Positions 47,585-61,900 of a DNA stretch of 64,000 nt are shown here, one piece after another. Within the stretch, counting starts at the first letter, position 1; the number at the start of each line of letters is the position of its first letter. This DNA is from Xiphydria camelus (Eukaryota > Arthropoda > Insecta > Hymenoptera > Xiphydriidae): the NCBI GenBank assembly GCA_963678675.1, contig OY783195.1:5652001-5716000 (forward strand). The letters run 5' to 3'. Under the pieces are notes generated by a model. That model had not been told where the DNA came from. It worked only from the letters and a program-made list of their open reading frames with translations, and made no database searches. The position numbers were made by a program, and so were the translations under genes.

Positions 47585-47799
47585 ACGTGTGTATTCATAT
47601 ACTTGGGTGGATAAATAAGATTATATACAGTGTCATCGCAAAATTGCGTATCCTGCGCATCATCTTCACTGCGAGACTGCATCTACATCTCGTACTCAAA
47701 ACGTGCAAAGATACGTCGCGATGTAAGAACGATCGTTCGATCGCGCTTAGAATCTGCGCGCGCGAAGGAAATGTTGGGACAAATTGAGAAATTACCATT

Positions 47800-49486
47800 T
47801 CATAAAGCTATACGATTCGTTAACTTCCTTCGATTCACATTACCGTACTTCCTCATGGATTGTTCCACCCACCACTTTGTCAGATTCAAATAAAAATTCG
47901 GACCTTCGGGTTCGTAGTCCAAGTAACTAAAGTCCTTATTGCTGACCGGTTTGGCAGGCTCGATTTGCGTTCCCTCGTGCCACTCGTTGAACGATGTAAT
48001 GGAAATTATATTCGCCCCGCTATTTAAAGCAATTCTCCATGCATTTTCGTAATATTGACCATGACGCCTGTGTCTCGTATTCTCAGCGTTCCAGGGGCGA
48101 ACCTGTATTGCGACAACACATCAGATGAAACTTGAAATTCACCTGAATACATCAGCGAGTACGATATACGTTATCCCCTTTTACCTGAGTGTCGATGTAT
48201 CCGGGACCCAGGCTCGGGATGAACAGAAGACCGTTTTGATCAGCAAATTTGCGCAAATCTTTCCAGTTCTTCCACGAACTGCCGTAACTAAATCCATTTA
48301 TGGCAAAGTACGTATAGAAACCATCGAAATGAGACTTCTTGATATGATTTCTGTGTTGAGAATCCACTAATAAGCCAATATATATCGCGTCCATTTCAGT
48401 ACCGCGCAGTGTCAAATTACCGCGCTCCGACAGTAATTCCCACCATGCGGTTGCCGGAAACACGTAGGAATCGTAGATGTATACGACCGGCAAAACTGCG
48501 CCACTGGAAATGAAAAGAAAACTCGGTGAGATCTCTTTTGAGTCTGATGGTGCGTCGCGGGTACGGGGGGAGGGAGTTAGCATTCCAAAACGTACTCGTC
48601 CTCACGCTTCATCCTATAAAGCGCCGGATGAGAGCTATAACGGCCAAACAAATATCTTATGTGTTCGATCAAATTGATCGGATTCCTTCCTACGTATGGT
48701 TCGATATGAGGCGCGATTTTCAAGTGATATCGGTGAGCCGCGTCCAGCAGGTCGGGCATAACCGAATCCGTACTGTCGACCGCGTTGGGAGGAAACCAAG
48801 AGACCACTGCTACTCCCACACCGGCCTCCCTCAATTGCTTCATATGCAGATCAATGACCTGTGAATGGAAACCCATATCGTAGTGTCAGGTAGGCAATCT
48901 CGCAAGAGGGACCAAAGTCTACCGACAGGACCTGCGGATCGACGGAGCTGTAACAACCCAAGTTGGGGTAGTAGTTGGCTCCGATGTCTGCCGGTGGCTC
49001 GTGATGTCCTTCAGGAAAGATCCTCTTGTCGTTCTTCTTCCAATTTGGCAGGTAATCGTGATTCCAATGTTTCCACATTCCGTCATACTCTTGGGATCGG
49101 TACCACGGATAGTAGAATATGTGAACGTCGTAATTTGGCTCGACGACCGTATCGTTATCCAGCAAAGGGAGAACTTTATTTCTCATCTTCCTCGACATCC
49201 TTCCAAGTTTATTCTCCACATTTTTCGCTCGCACTTCCTCGTACTTTTCTTCGTCGACGACGCTTCGATTTTCACCGGCCCTCGTCACGGCGGATTCCCG
49301 TCGTCGACTCGCCGCCGTGCTCCATTCGACCGGGGGAGTAACCGCGTGTGGTTGGCATTTAACGGATTCCAAGGGTGACAGCTTCACGATTATAACAGCT
49401 GCCATTAACGTGGAGAGGACTACAACGACGGCGGACAAGTAAAAGCATCTTCTGAGCGACAGAGCCGTCGATAGTCCGCCGAACAT
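47800..49486 (-). CDS. MANEA: Glycoprotein endo-alpha-1,2-mannosidase
   Basis: Four exons: 48932-49486, 48606-48858, 48185-48495 and 47800-48102, giving 473 aa (human MANEA 462). The first donor is uncertain; 48923 would add three residues. The N-terminus is a type II membrane anchor (residues about 15-37), fitting a Golgi enzyme, then a stem. The GH99 catalytic domain follows with FYYPWYRS, WNHDYLPNWKK, GCYSSVDPQ, IDLHMKQLREAGVGV, PVVYIYDSY and SFNEWHEGTQIE. The last motif carries the two family Glu residues. The enzyme trims glucosylated mannose from N-glycans in the Golgi, bypassing ER glucosidases. It is head-to-head with the SCAF gene across 1.24 kb. Confidence 0.93.
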
Positions 49487-50725
49487 CTCGAGATACGTCT
49501 TGGATCAAATTTGAGCACTCTCTCTGGTACTAATTCGTAGTGCACATTCGCTCCGTATTATTACGCCTAGGAACAGTTAGTTTATCTCAACAACATATTG
49601 TCGAGTTTCTTAAGAATGGATATTTTACAAATAAAGAAAATAACGCGAAAAAAGAGAGTGAGGGCCTACAATTTATTCCAAATTACGCATGTCTTCCTCG
49701 TTTTCACCTCATTTTTAATTAACGAACGAGTGCCGCGGTTAATCACGTTTTTCCTCGACAGATGCGTGACAACGACCCTCAAGGGCGGAATGTAATTTTA
49801 CACAGCGGATTAAATATCACCGTCCATTGTGATATACAAACGTCGATCAAACCGAGATCACGCGAGCGCGTACGAAATCTAAGCAAGCTGGACCGCTGGG
49901 CGCGGAGCGGTTTAGGAGGCCCGCGTGACACTTCTGAAATAATAGAAAATCAATATTTCTAAGGGAAGAGAACAAACCCCCAATGGTAACACATCGCAAC
50001 GCGACGTACTTTGGGATGGGACCGTGTGAGGAAAACAAAATGACTAACGACTGATCGAGGCATGGTTTATTGCATCGATGAACTTTGTGAAAACAGGTAT
50101 AAATATCAACGGTACTCAAATGCGTACAGTACAGGTACTCTCACGCGTCTCATTACCGATGCCGCGTGCTCGCAATCCAGTGGTATATCAAGCGCGATAC
50201 TCGCCTGCATACATATACATACGGTATGTGTATATATATGTACATACGCAAGGTGCAGTAGGGGTTGTAAACACATGCATAACGCGCATTCGTACTACAG
50301 CATGCAAATATATGTATGCGCAGTGGTGCACACACACACAGCGCTACCGCCAAACAAATTATTCACGCTAAACAAATGCGACACTTTCTCTTACAGCCCT
50401 TATCGAAAGTTGCGCGCGAATCCTGAAAATAAGTAAATACATGCACACCGCGTAGGTACGCGCGTGTGTGGGTACGCGCGCTGACTGGACGGGTAGAATC
50501 GTTCCAGTCGGTAACGAAATACCGACGAGCACGTTGTACGTACAATGACGTCAGAACGCCGCGTCGCGATGCGTACTGGGAAATGGTGCTACCATCTTGG
50601 ATGGCATGGCCCAGCTACGAAGTGCGTGATGACGAGGAATGAGATTTTTCGCCAAGAGATATGTGTTTCGTTATACAGTAATGTGTAAAATTTAGTGGTT
50701 GTATTCTTTGTATCATTTGTGTGCA
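49487..50725. other. Divergent spacer between MANEA and SCAF
   Basis: This holds the 5' regions of both genes. It includes dinucleotide- and TACATA-rich sequence near 50205-50350 and a CG/CA-rich segment at 50430-50600. No transposon or further gene is recognised. Confidence 0.45.
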
Positions 50726-53700
50726 ATGGATGCGGTGAAGGCGTTTAACGCGGAGGTAAGGAATCCAGCGAAGCTCGTTTTGGAGGTCACCGTTGTATGG
50801 TGGTAGTACGTAGGTATCGAGACAACCCTCCCACTTTTCACAGGCCCGCCAAGCAAAACTGGCTGTTAATTATTGACGTTCGACGTCGCTATAGTTTATT
50901 AGCACCACGTGAACGTATTTAGCGTCCGGTATAATACGTTGTGTAGCTTCAGGTTTTGCCGTCTGATCGCGGCTCTACTGAGCAGAAATTGCATAATTCG
51001 TTCAACTCGGTTTCCTCCGATGCTTCGAGACCTAGACATTTGCCGATTCCCGATCAATCATCGCGATCGAATTATCGTCTCTTTTTTCCTCGAAGCGTAT
51101 TCGTTCGGTACGGCTTTCGTGAGATAGCGAGAATCTGATGATACAGACCGCTTGCGCAGTATCGGAATGCCGTACAGACGCTGTAGAAATCTACGCTACC
51201 ACGCTGACTTACATTTGATGCCCTTAAATTCTTACAGCTATCCGCTCTGTACGACGTCAAGCCACCCATTTCAAAGGCCAAGATGAACTCCCTTACTCGA
51301 GGAGCTATCAAGGCTATCAAGTTCTACAAGCACGTAGTGCAAAGCGTTGAAAAATTCATACAAAAGGTAGGTGCGTCGTGGCGCACGTATCGAGGAAGGC
51401 TCGAATAAATTGCGATTCTAAGAGGATCGTCCAGCACAACTGTAACAATTCCTGTTTTATTTCAGTGCAAACCAGAGTACAAGGTGCCCGGGCTGTACGT
51501 CATAGACTCTATAGTTAGACAATCTCGCCATCAGTTTGGAACGGAAAAGGATGTATTCGCACCACGCTTTGCTAAGAACATGCAGACTACGTTTCTTAAT
51601 TTGTTGAAATGCCCCTCGGAGGACAAAAGTAAAGTTATACGCGTTTTAAACCTTTGGCAAAAAAATGCGGTGTTTCCACCAGAAGTTATTCAGCCCCTCT
51701 TCGATTTGGCCGATCCGAATCATCCGATACACAAGGAGCAACCGGCTAATACCAATGGTGAGCGTTGACGCGCCAACTGTTTCAAGCCGCGAGTCGTATT
51801 GAGAAATATTCGGCTCGTCGCGCTATCCAGACTTTGAAATTTCAGGCTCGTTAAACTCCACGTCCGGAGGTAATACGAGTGCCAATAACGCGATTGCAAA
51901 GACTCCGCCGTCGGTAGCGAAAGGAACTGCCAAGGAACAAAAGATATTTTCGTCGTCCAAAATAATCGATCCAGCTTGGTTGGCTCAAACGAAAATGGAA
52001 ACCGCCAATATGGTCAATGCCAATAAACTTTTGGTGAGTCGTCGGTCTCTGTTCGGCTTACCCGTAAATCCAACGCGATTCGGATTATAATTGTTACTCG
52101 TGTTACATGATTTCTTGGCATCAGGGACAAGGTTCCGCGAATCAAGTGGACGCTTCTTTCCTCGACCAGTTGCAGCACTTGCAACAGATATTGCTCAAAA
52201 AGCACGAAGCTGCGACCAACGAGTCGCAAGCTTCGGTCAAATTCGACAAGAAGTTATTGGATTTTGATTACGGCGAGGAGGAAGATGACGACCTTGCGGC
52301 GGGAAGTTCTCCGGCGACTGTTTCGACCGTGCAACACAATTCTTCCACGAGCGGTGGTAATCTCGGAAGTCTTGGGCTCCTACTTACAAATCCAGAGGTA
52401 CGTGGGAAGGAAAGGGATCGATTCTGGAAGAGCCGTATTGAGAGATAATAAATTTCGGTCTTGAATTCACTGGATACGCGTATTACCGTGTACATTACAG
52501 GTGTTACGGCAGCTGCAAACATTGCAGCAAACTATGCAAAGCGGTACGACGGTAACGCAGCACGAAATGGAAGAGAAGATGCGCAAGCTACAGCAGATGA
52601 AGCAGCAGGAGGAAGAATTTGACAAGCACTTGGCGCAAACTGTACCTGTACGTTGATAGTTTTGATTGGATGATTCGTTTTTCTTCTCTCTTTCCGTCTC
52701 CCTCCTCTTCAAGAGAGAGTGTATAAATTTATCTTTTCTTCTTTTTCAAATCGACGATTTCTTACGAACGGACATCTGCCCTAATTTACGCATAATCAAT
52801 TGATCGCAGAATCTGCCATTTGCATCGGAATGTGAACTAAAACCTTCGGATATCCTGAAACCGAGCCAACAAAGTTTATATACCACGACTGCTAATGTAG
52901 GAGCGATGCAGCAGGATATGAGCCAACCTCCGCCTGGATATCCTCCCGCGCTACCGTATGTTTCTCAACCACCTCCGACCCGCCAGACGCTGCATCAGAA
53001 CCAAAAGAGTCCACTCCTGGACGAGAGACAAGACTCTCAAGACTATCCGGGGTAATCGAAACAAATGATAACGTCGCGGAGATATAACGCGCACGTGGGG
53101 TTCCTAATAGCGCGGGAACGAGTTGTTTATCTCGCGCGAGCGAAACGTCGACTTTCAATAAAGAGGGTATATTATGTTTCAGGTCTGGAACGGCTAGACG
53201 TGACAGTAGTAGTGTCGAAATAGTAAATTGCGAAACTGTTAGATCTCAGAGTAGATCGCCAGATCGATATCGGCGTCACAGTCGATCGAGATCCCCGCGT
53301 CATAGGGACAGGGAAAGAGATCGCGACAGAGACCGCGATAGGGATAGAAAATCGCGGTCGAGAAGTAGATCGAGACGTAGAAGGTCATTGGCTCACCAAT
53401 TAATTAATTCTCGATATCAATTAGCATGCGTTAGTGTAATCTAAGTGGGATACGAGTTGGCGAATGTCTCGAATTCTGTATATCGCACGCAGGTCACGTT
53501 CGAGAGAGAGAGACCGCGAGAGGAAACGCGACGACAGCAGAGAAAAAATGACGGAAGAGGAACGCGAGAAACAACGAGAGCGCCGAAAACGTGGATTACC
53601 GCCGATAGTCCGGGACAAGCTGAGCGGTACGTTCGTTGAGCTTACACGGGTGATACGTGTAACGACAAAATTCGTTTGAATTTTCGTTCGTTCGTGCATC

Positions 53701-54619
53701 GGACGTTTCATATAAACGCTACTCGACTGTGTTTTCAGTGTGTAGCACGACACTGTGGGTGGGCCACCTATCAAAATTAGTACACCAAGAAGAACTCTCC
53801 GATACTTTTGGAGAGTTTGGAGATATCGTCAGTATCGATCTCATTTCTCCGAGAGGCTGCGCTTTTATCTGCATGAACAGGAGACAAGACGCGTACAGGG
53901 CTCTCACCAAACTGAAAAATCACAAGATGCAAGGGAAAGCGATTACGGTGAGATGTTCCACGCGGGTCGGTTTTCCTAGATAACGCGGGTGGAAAAATCG
54001 TCAAATTAGAATCATAAAACTTACCCCGTCCCACAGTTAGCATGGGCCCCTGGCAAAGGCGTCAAGGGTAAGGAGTGGAAGGATTACTGGGAAGTGGAAC
54101 TGGGTGTCAGTTACATACCGTGGGGAAAATTGAATAATGTAACCGATCGCGATCTCGAATTGTTGGAGGAAGGTGGAATGATAGACGAGGATACATTACC
54201 TCCCAGACTGAAAGGTAAACGGATAGGAGTCATTCCGAATGATACTGCGGCATTGCGCAAGTTTAATCTAGTTACACGTGCAATTTACAAACTGTCGTGC
54301 AACTTGAACCAACTTGCCAAAGTAAATCTTTAGGTTTTTGAGCCAATTCCGAGAACCTCGTGTCGTTATTGGTCAAGCAAACCTCGGACATGTTTCTATA
54401 ATCGAATCGAATCGATCGAACCGAAGTAACATACGAGAAAATCTCGATTGATTGTTCTATAGGAAAATTGAAGCATACCGTCGCCGCGTCTGAAATGCTG
54501 CAGCAACAGCTGCAGATGCAGCAGCACGCGTTAGCTGCCGCGGCTGCTGCTGCTGCGGGGGCACCGATTCCAACGTTAACCGATGGTATGGTCAACGTTA
54601 TGCAAGGGCCAGGGAACTC

Positions 54620-54681
<62 letters not shown>

Positions 54682-57600
54682 AACAGCAACAACAAATGGT
54701 CGATACAAGTCAACCGCCGCCAATCAGGCCCCCAACTTCGGCATCCCTGATGCCGCAAAACGCCGGACTTCAAATGATGCCACCCGGATTTACAATGACG
54801 AGTGTATCCCGTGAGTAGTCTCAAACAATTATCGTTCGATCTACAGAAACACTCGATCAGTCAATATTGCGAATCGTTCGCTCGAAGTTCGCGATCGGCG
54901 AGCTACGTATTTTCGGAAAGCAGTCCGTAAATCGTCAAGAGATCAAACTATGCTTTTTTCAAGTGTTCTTATTCCCGAAAACAATAGCATCGATCGTCTA
55001 GTTACATTCAAAATTTGATGACGAGTGAATGAAACAGGTATGATTGGACCAATGGGGTTGCAAATGGCACATGGTCTGATGCCGAACGTTCCAATTGGAG
55101 TGCCGCCGCCAAACATGCAGGGTCTGCTCGGTCCACCGGGAATGATGCAGACCATGCTGACACCTCCTGTCAATTCACCATTCGGGGCTGGCGTCGGAGT
55201 TGGACTGCTGACTCAAATTCCACTACCCGCGCCTGCTGCCCCGTCGGACAAGCCAAATTCTACCGGTACGTATCGCGGGCGGATAATAATTTTATTCGTA
55301 TTCTTTGGCTCTTCCCCTATAATTTCACTCTCGCTATCGCTCTGCATCGATCGCAGGATCGGCGATCCTTAATTTCGGCCGATCGGCCACTTCTCGATCG
55401 AGGAGAAATTGATTTCGCGCGTTATGTGATTCAGGTATGCCGCACAACGTACCGCCGATGGGTGTGCCTCCGCCCACATCGGACACGAATTTGGCAAACT
55501 TGCCAATGCTGAGGCAGCCGTTTGGCGTGGGTCCGCCACCGCCGCAGATACAAATGCAGTTGTCTCAACATCACTCGGAAGACATGGACGTGGAAATGGA
55601 GGATGAAATGCCACAGAGTACGAACAATCCACCCAAAGATAAACCAAATTTAAGTGATCAACTGTTAGCCGCCATTGGTCACGGACCCGCGGTTACCGAA
55701 GATAGATTGGAAAAGGAAATGGACGGAGAATTCAGGAACGAGAGGGATCGAGATCGCGAAAATAGGGACAGGAGAGATCGCGACAGAATCGATCGTTTGG
55801 ATGGAAGCGATAGAATGGACAGAGGAAGAGACAGGGGCAGAGGTCGCGGACGCGATAGACGGCGCGACATTCGAGACGTCGGTCGGGATCGGGAAGATCG
55901 AAGGGACAGGGAAAGGGATAGTAATCGCGACGTTAATACGAGGCATCAGGAAGGTCCGAATTTGCAGAATCAAAATATCATTCGCGAGAACGAAGGCTCG
56001 GGAATTGCCATTGGTGTTGCGGCGAAGAAGGAAGCGAAACTAAGTCTCGCGGAACGTCTGAGACAGCTGGCAGACGGGACTTTGCCGCTGGACGATCGGT
56101 TGGAGGGTAGAAACATTCGAAACGAGAGGATCGATCGCAACGTCGAGAGGAATTTCGAGGACGGCCCAGTTGGGCGTAGGCCAAACGAAATACTGCTCCC
56201 ACCGCCGCCTCTGATGGATCTTCCGAAATTCGGTGGCGTGCCTCAAGACAGAGGGGAATTTGGGCCTAGAGGTGCGGACTTCAGAGGTGGGCCCCAAGAT
56301 CCGCGCGAGTATCCGCAGCGGGGACCCGGTGGAGACGGAAGAGAGCGTCAAAACTTTGGCCCGCCGAGAGGTCCTCCGAGAGGACCGATGGACGATTTCC
56401 CTGATCCCAGAATGCACAGCGGCAGATATTCCGAGGAATATGACAATAGATTAGGACCCGCCGGACCTCGACCCGAAGATTTCGATCCTAGACTGGTGGG
56501 AATCGGCGGGCCTACGAGGGATGACTTTGATCGGCCGGACGTGCGCGGACGTCATTCGGTGGACGAGTACGAACGCGAGAGATTCGAGTACGAGATGCGT
56601 CAGCGCGAGGGGTTCGATCCACGATTGCAGGATGGTTTCGATCCTAGGAGCCATTCCGAACATCCCGATTACGAGCCGAGAAGAAGGGATTATTTCGGAG
56701 GGCCGATGGAACCCGGTTTTGGACCACCCCCCATCATAGGAACTCGCGGACCGAGAGGACCCGACGGATTCGCGCCGAGAGGACCAGGAATAGGATCACG
56801 CGGTCATGGTGAGTGAATGTTTCGACGGAAGGGGGGATACTTCCAAAAATTGAAGCACGAGTCAACTCTTCACGGCGCCTCAAACGTGAATATTTATCGT
56901 GGGAGTAGAACTAATGGTACATAAATCGAGAAGCCGGCTATTGAGTTTAGGGGGATAACGGATGTCGGCGAACAATCGTGGGCTTCCTCGTCCACGTGAG
57001 GACTTATTTCCGTTACACGTCTAGAGTTGTCTCACGGTTCTCTTCTCACTCGTATCCATTTCAGGCCCACCACCGATGTTCCATCCACGAGGAATGGGAC
57101 CAAGAGGCGTCAGACCTGGTATCAGGCCGCCGTTTGTTCCCCTTGGCGGTCGAGGCGGCGGTGGTAGCGGTGGTGGTGGCGGCGGCGGTGGTCTACCTTT
57201 TGACCCTAGAGAAGGTGATTCCTTCTTCCGACCACCGTTCGATGACGGACGCGGTCACCCGGGACTGCAACACAAGAGACCACCATTTGGAGGACCATTG
57301 GGACCACCTATCATCGCATCCGATGGTCCTTGGAGAAACCAGGACAACGGAGCTACGCCAGGACCGTGGCCACTCGTGGAGCCTGGAAATAATCTCGAAT
57401 CGATGTCAGACGACGGCCAGAAAGAAAATCACGCTTTAAGAACTAATCAAAAGAGTCCCGACAAGTCTCAGGACCAAAAGAACGGCGGCGGATCCGATCG
57501 AGAGATTCGCAATCGCAACAGAAAATCCAGGTGGGCCAACGCTAGCCCACCTCCGTTAGAATTCACGGAGAATTGGGACGAGGAGGACGACAAGACAGTG

Positions 57601-58071
57601 TTCCACGATGACGCTGTAGTCGAAGTGAGCAACGCGAGAGTGCAGGAAGAGAGTGTCGACAATTCGGCAGGACCCGTACCGTCGAGCGGATACCCGAAGC
57701 TCGAAGAAACGTTTAAGCCAGAATTCGTAGAATTGCCGGAGCGCGACGGACCCGCTAATAACGAAATGGTCGGATCTAACAAGTTGAACGACAGTTCAGG
57801 CATGGAGTACAAAGGAAGCAGTTGTCCTTTGGAGCCTCTGGAGAATAATTGTGTCTCCGCATCCGAGGGAATCGATCAGTTCTTCGAGTCCGAGCCGTCC
57901 AAGGAGATACGACCGACCGAAGAAGAGCGGAACGAGTACAGTGGCGCCGAGCTCAATCAGACTGAAAATTCGTTGCAGTTACCCGAACATCCGAGCGAAG
58001 GGATGGAGAGTCTAAACGACCAGCCGGTGAACGTCGAACATCGGGAGGAAATGGTGTCGCAAGAGGTCTGA
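50726..58071 (+). CDS. SCAF4/8: SR-related and CTD-associated factor (SCAF4/SCAF8 type)
   Basis: Fifteen exons join in phase: 50726-50755, 51238-51366, 51466-51757, 51846-52033, 52125-52397, 52501-52647, 52810-53051, 53183-53383, 53493-53626, 53739-53947, 54037-54214, 54463-54810, 55038-55265, 55435-56808 and 57065-58071, giving 1659 aa. Residues 1 to about 135 are a CTD-interacting domain (KFYKHVVQSVEKFIQK, YVIDSIVRQSRHQFG, VLNLWQKN). An RS/RD-rich stretch covers about 434-545. An RRM follows (RNP2 TLWVGHL, RNP1 RGCAFICM; about 546-620), then the conserved YIPWGKL block. A 25-residue polyglutamine tract lies near 728-752, followed by proline/glycine-rich and Arg/Asp-rich tails. These factors bind phosphorylated RNA polymerase II and prevent premature polyadenylation. 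One gene here would stand for both vertebrate paralogues. The exon 8 donor (GTCATT) is weak. Confidence 0.92.
54621..54695 (+). repeat. CAG/CAA trinucleotide tract in SCAF exon
   Basis: Twenty-five glutamine codons mix CAG and CAA, within coding exon 54463-54810. The interruptions should lower slippage, but the tract is still a likely length polymorphism. A polyalanine run (54535-54557) lies just before it. Confidence 0.85.
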
Positions 58072-61000
58072 CGCTTGTTTCGAGAGTGCCCGAAGTGAAA
58101 CTGAATGGGAGGGGCTCCCGTGTAAAATACGGTCCCAATACGGAACGGTGTATACATATAGATCGATCCTATAAACCGAGCCGAGTGAAATCGTTTTGGG
58201 ACTTTTGGACTTGGAGTGCTGGTCTGCGGAGTGGTGAGGGAGCTGTGGTCCAGTGAGTTTTTCTATTATTGGAAATTCCCTTAAGCACATTCGTTTCAAT
58301 TGTTCCGAGTTTTCCATTAGCTGTCCAAATGAAATCTGCTATTTCAAACATTGCTGTGATAGTGAACACAGGACCTATCTATCTTTACGCGCCTAGATGG
58401 GGTTTGACCTCTTTCTTTCTTTTTTTCTCTCTTCTCTTTCTTTCTCGCATCTACCGTAGATACGAATTGGACGCGCGACGTACGGCGCCGTGTCTAAGGA
58501 AGCAAAAAGTCTTAACTGTTCTGCCGATCGATAGTGTCAGTCTTTTGTAGCTTTATTAAGAACTCGTCAAAGTAAAATTTCAATTGAACGCCAGGTACCG
58601 TACAATGGGAGTATTGTACCCACGTTAGTCTAATAATTATTAATTTATTGAATTGTAAATATTTTTATACTTCCCTAGTAGAACAAATGAATGAATATAT
58701 TGTGCAGATCGTTGCTCAATCGAGGAAAAGAAATAAATATTTTATACATATCATTTTTTGAGAAAAAAAAAGAAGAAACAAAAATAATCATGGCGTTGTC
58801 ATTCCAATTCGTGTATAGTTTTCCCAATTACGATAATTTAAATTGACGAAACTAATTGACATCTTGTTACTCGCGGGACGCTGTGACATTGTTTTGCCAG
58901 GTCGATAGAGCGATCGCGATACGCGGTCGAACCAAACGGTCATTCGGTTTACATCGGCGGGGAAAAATCGCGTGAAACGCATATTCGACACGAGGGAGAG
59001 CTTTCTCAATATCTACACACTCCGCTCTTAAAGCATTACTCTTATCCATACGCCTTCTTCTCACCGAACGACAGCAGTTGTCGGTTTTGTAATCTCATTT
59101 AATTGGGACGTATCGTGCGAGTATCATCGAATTTCGCGTAGCATCAGGATTCTAACGAGCGCGACCTGTTAAATGTAATAGCTCAATTTCGACTTGTCGA
59201 TGCAAACGTTATGCATACATCGTTGCGCGTAGATCAATATAAAAAAAAAGGGTTAAACGAATGTCTTAGAAAAGTGAGATGTTAATGAGTCGAACGAATG
59301 GTATCAAGTGGATTTCATTCGATACATCTCGGTTCCTGTGTTCACGCACGCACGTTCTTGCACGCCGCAGCGATGGAGAACCCGTGCTTGCGCTCAAACT
59401 GAGTGACAAGTGCAAGGTACTGTTCATATTACGTTCATAAGTTAGCAGAGAACTACGAAGATATACTGAGTCGAGGACGATAGTATCGAACCACACCAGC
59501 TCGCACCACTCCAAGGCAAAAAGTGACGAATTCAAATCTCTCTCGCGAGATCTGTTAAGCGATACCATTTATTAGGATCGTACCCACTGTCGCCAAAAGA
59601 ATGGGTCCGTATTTATAAGCATGCGTAGCTATAGCAGTGTAATCGCAATTGTAACGAGCGCATTTTCACTTGTACGATAATCTATTCGCATTGTCGAAAG
59701 CGTCGATGCGACGAGAGCTCAGTGCAATCGAGCGCGATAAATCGAGGTTGTTCGGTTTATAAGAGTCGTCTCCTTCGTGTACGATTATTTCCTTTTTCAG
59801 AAATAATCGCATCCGAAGTGGACGCATCCGCGATCCGATTAATCTCGATCTACCGTATCGGGAAGATTTCTATAAACGATTTTGGCGGACTCTCCTTATA
59901 CGCGCGGGTGCGATGTTTGTCTTTTTTTAAATTCACACCTGAAGCGACGTAGAGGATACCGTTACACGGTCTACGCATTCGCCGTAAAAGATTTTGCGTG
60001 CGCGTTCGAAATCTGAAAGTATGTATGCGTCATTATTTCTTACTGCTCCATCGTGTGACAATTGAGTCGCTTGGTTTCAAAATCGATCAAATCCAAGTAA
60101 GCAAATTTGTCAGAACTTCAAAAAATATGTACCATAGAAATACAGGCATTAATTGATGCGATTCTTGGTACATATACCTATAAGTATATTGCTTCGGAAC
60201 AACTAATCCATATGTGTATAAAAAAAATTCTTGGAAGATTTTGCTGCATTATAATTTTTTAAATGGAGATGGCCGATTTTATCAAATACGGAGGTGGCCG
60301 ATTTTGAAACCAAGCGACTCAATTAATGTTACGTCCACGAGGGAAATGTGGGGAACACGCGGTATGCATTTGCGTCAGCGGTATGCTTCGAATATGGACC
60401 CGTTCGACGTCGATGCGTTCGCCGGACACACGAGTAACCGTCGCGCGAGTATTCCATCGTGAGGAAATCATTGTGGATATCTTCTCACTCGATACGGATA
60501 TACGATTTTCGTTTCATACTCGAGCGTTCGATGATTTTACTTGATCACTCGCGCTCGTGGGACACACGAGTATTGCAAGCTTTCCTTAATGCTCGTTTCG
60601 CGTTCTCACGCCACTCGCGATACCATAATCCAATACCAGTGGATTTTCTCAATTTCTCCTCCTCCCTTCGAACGCAGATTCTACCATCGCTCTCCTACCG
60701 CACTTTTACTTTGAATCTCTATCGACCGTACGCATAATCCACAATGTTTTCTACAATCGTCTTTCAATTCTACTGTCCGCTCTGCGGTAACGCCAGTGTT
60801 TATATGTGTACTCTCTCTTCCTTTAACGTAAAGTCAGTGAAAATTCAATATCTTCGCTGCGAAACAAAATTCAGATTATCGAAGAGCACGAGGATAAAGT
60901 CGTACGACGATGTTATCCTTTTATAATTCGACCATTCGGGAAAGTTAAGATTTGAACGAATGTGGGGAGATCGGTATAAATAAATTCGCATACTTAGTAC

Positions 61001-61900
61001 TACGTCGACCTGTAGCCGCGTCTGTATAAAGATTCGTGTTTTTACACAAATGAAGTAATCGAAGGGGAAATCTCTCGCATCTTGCCATTTGTCGGCTTTT
61101 GCGAGCGACAACATCGATACACACACGTATATATATATAGGTATCGTACATGAGAAAGATGTACGGAGGAGATACGTAGGAAATTAACTACTGTATTATA
61201 TTATATGCTTATGTACCAGGGGGTGGGTTAGTACCGGGCAAGAAAGGGGAGTGTGACGTTATTAAACCGACGAGACCACCGTACGTTAAATGTACACCTT
61301 GATAGTACTCAATTGCATCTTTCGTCATCTTTGTGGAATTTTAAACGAATACACAAGCCGCGTAAGACACGGTTCAGTCGATGCATTTGGAAGCTCGTCC
61401 GAAACTCGAAAGTCTATGTTCGCGCTGCTATGCATATAATTGGAGACGAGGTGGGAGTAGTGAAGTCGTGGTAATATCTACAACGATTGGGTCGGTCGAG
61501 CTTTCTTTCTCTTCTTTTCTTTTCTTTATTTCTCTGCGAGACAATTCTTTAAGCTTATCACAAATATTTACATCTGTTTCGCTCCAACCGTTGCATTGCA
61601 ATTACTGTAGCTCGAACAATTAATAACGATATAAATATGTTAAAAACGCGAGCTCTCATACTGTGCTCGTTTCATTTTAGAGCGTGGAGTTCCATAGTCG
61701 TTCGCGATAAAGCAACCTCGGGCATCGTAGTCGATGTCTGAATTAATTGTTTCTCGTTTGTACGCGAATATCGTCACACAACTATGGTATGTGTTACAAG
61801 CATACAGCGATCATCAAATCAGAGTCGCGTATTCACGCGTATTATAAGCGATCAACTGTGAACAACCGAAGGAATATTTTCTACTCCATTTGAGGTTGAA
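58072..61900. other. SCAF 3' UTR and downstream sequence, no gene recognised
   Basis: An AATAAA lies at 58732-58737. Beyond it the sequence is unique and AT-rich with no long conserved reading frame. A very long 3' UTR is possible because further AATAAA hexamers occur downstream (for example near 62370), but I cannot decide. Confidence 0.45.
58732..58737 (+). terminator. Candidate poly(A) signal of SCAF
   Basis: AATAAA about 660 nt after the SCAF stop codon, in an AT-rich setting. Confidence 0.45.

Larger units (their letters stand above)
44233..47799. other. Spacer with foldback elements, no gene recognised
   Basis: The channel gene and the MANEA gene end towards each other here. Nested palindromes lie at 44515-44745, a MITE inside a MITE at 45158-45531, and a 628-bp foldback at 46957-47584. 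Between 45532 and 46956 nothing coding is supported. A 60-codon reading frame at 46175-46357 matches no family I know. Confidence 0.5.

Noticed and set aside
55665..56417. Open frames antisense to the SCAF Arg/Asp-rich exon
   Set aside because: They are low-complexity shadows of the repetitive coding strand.
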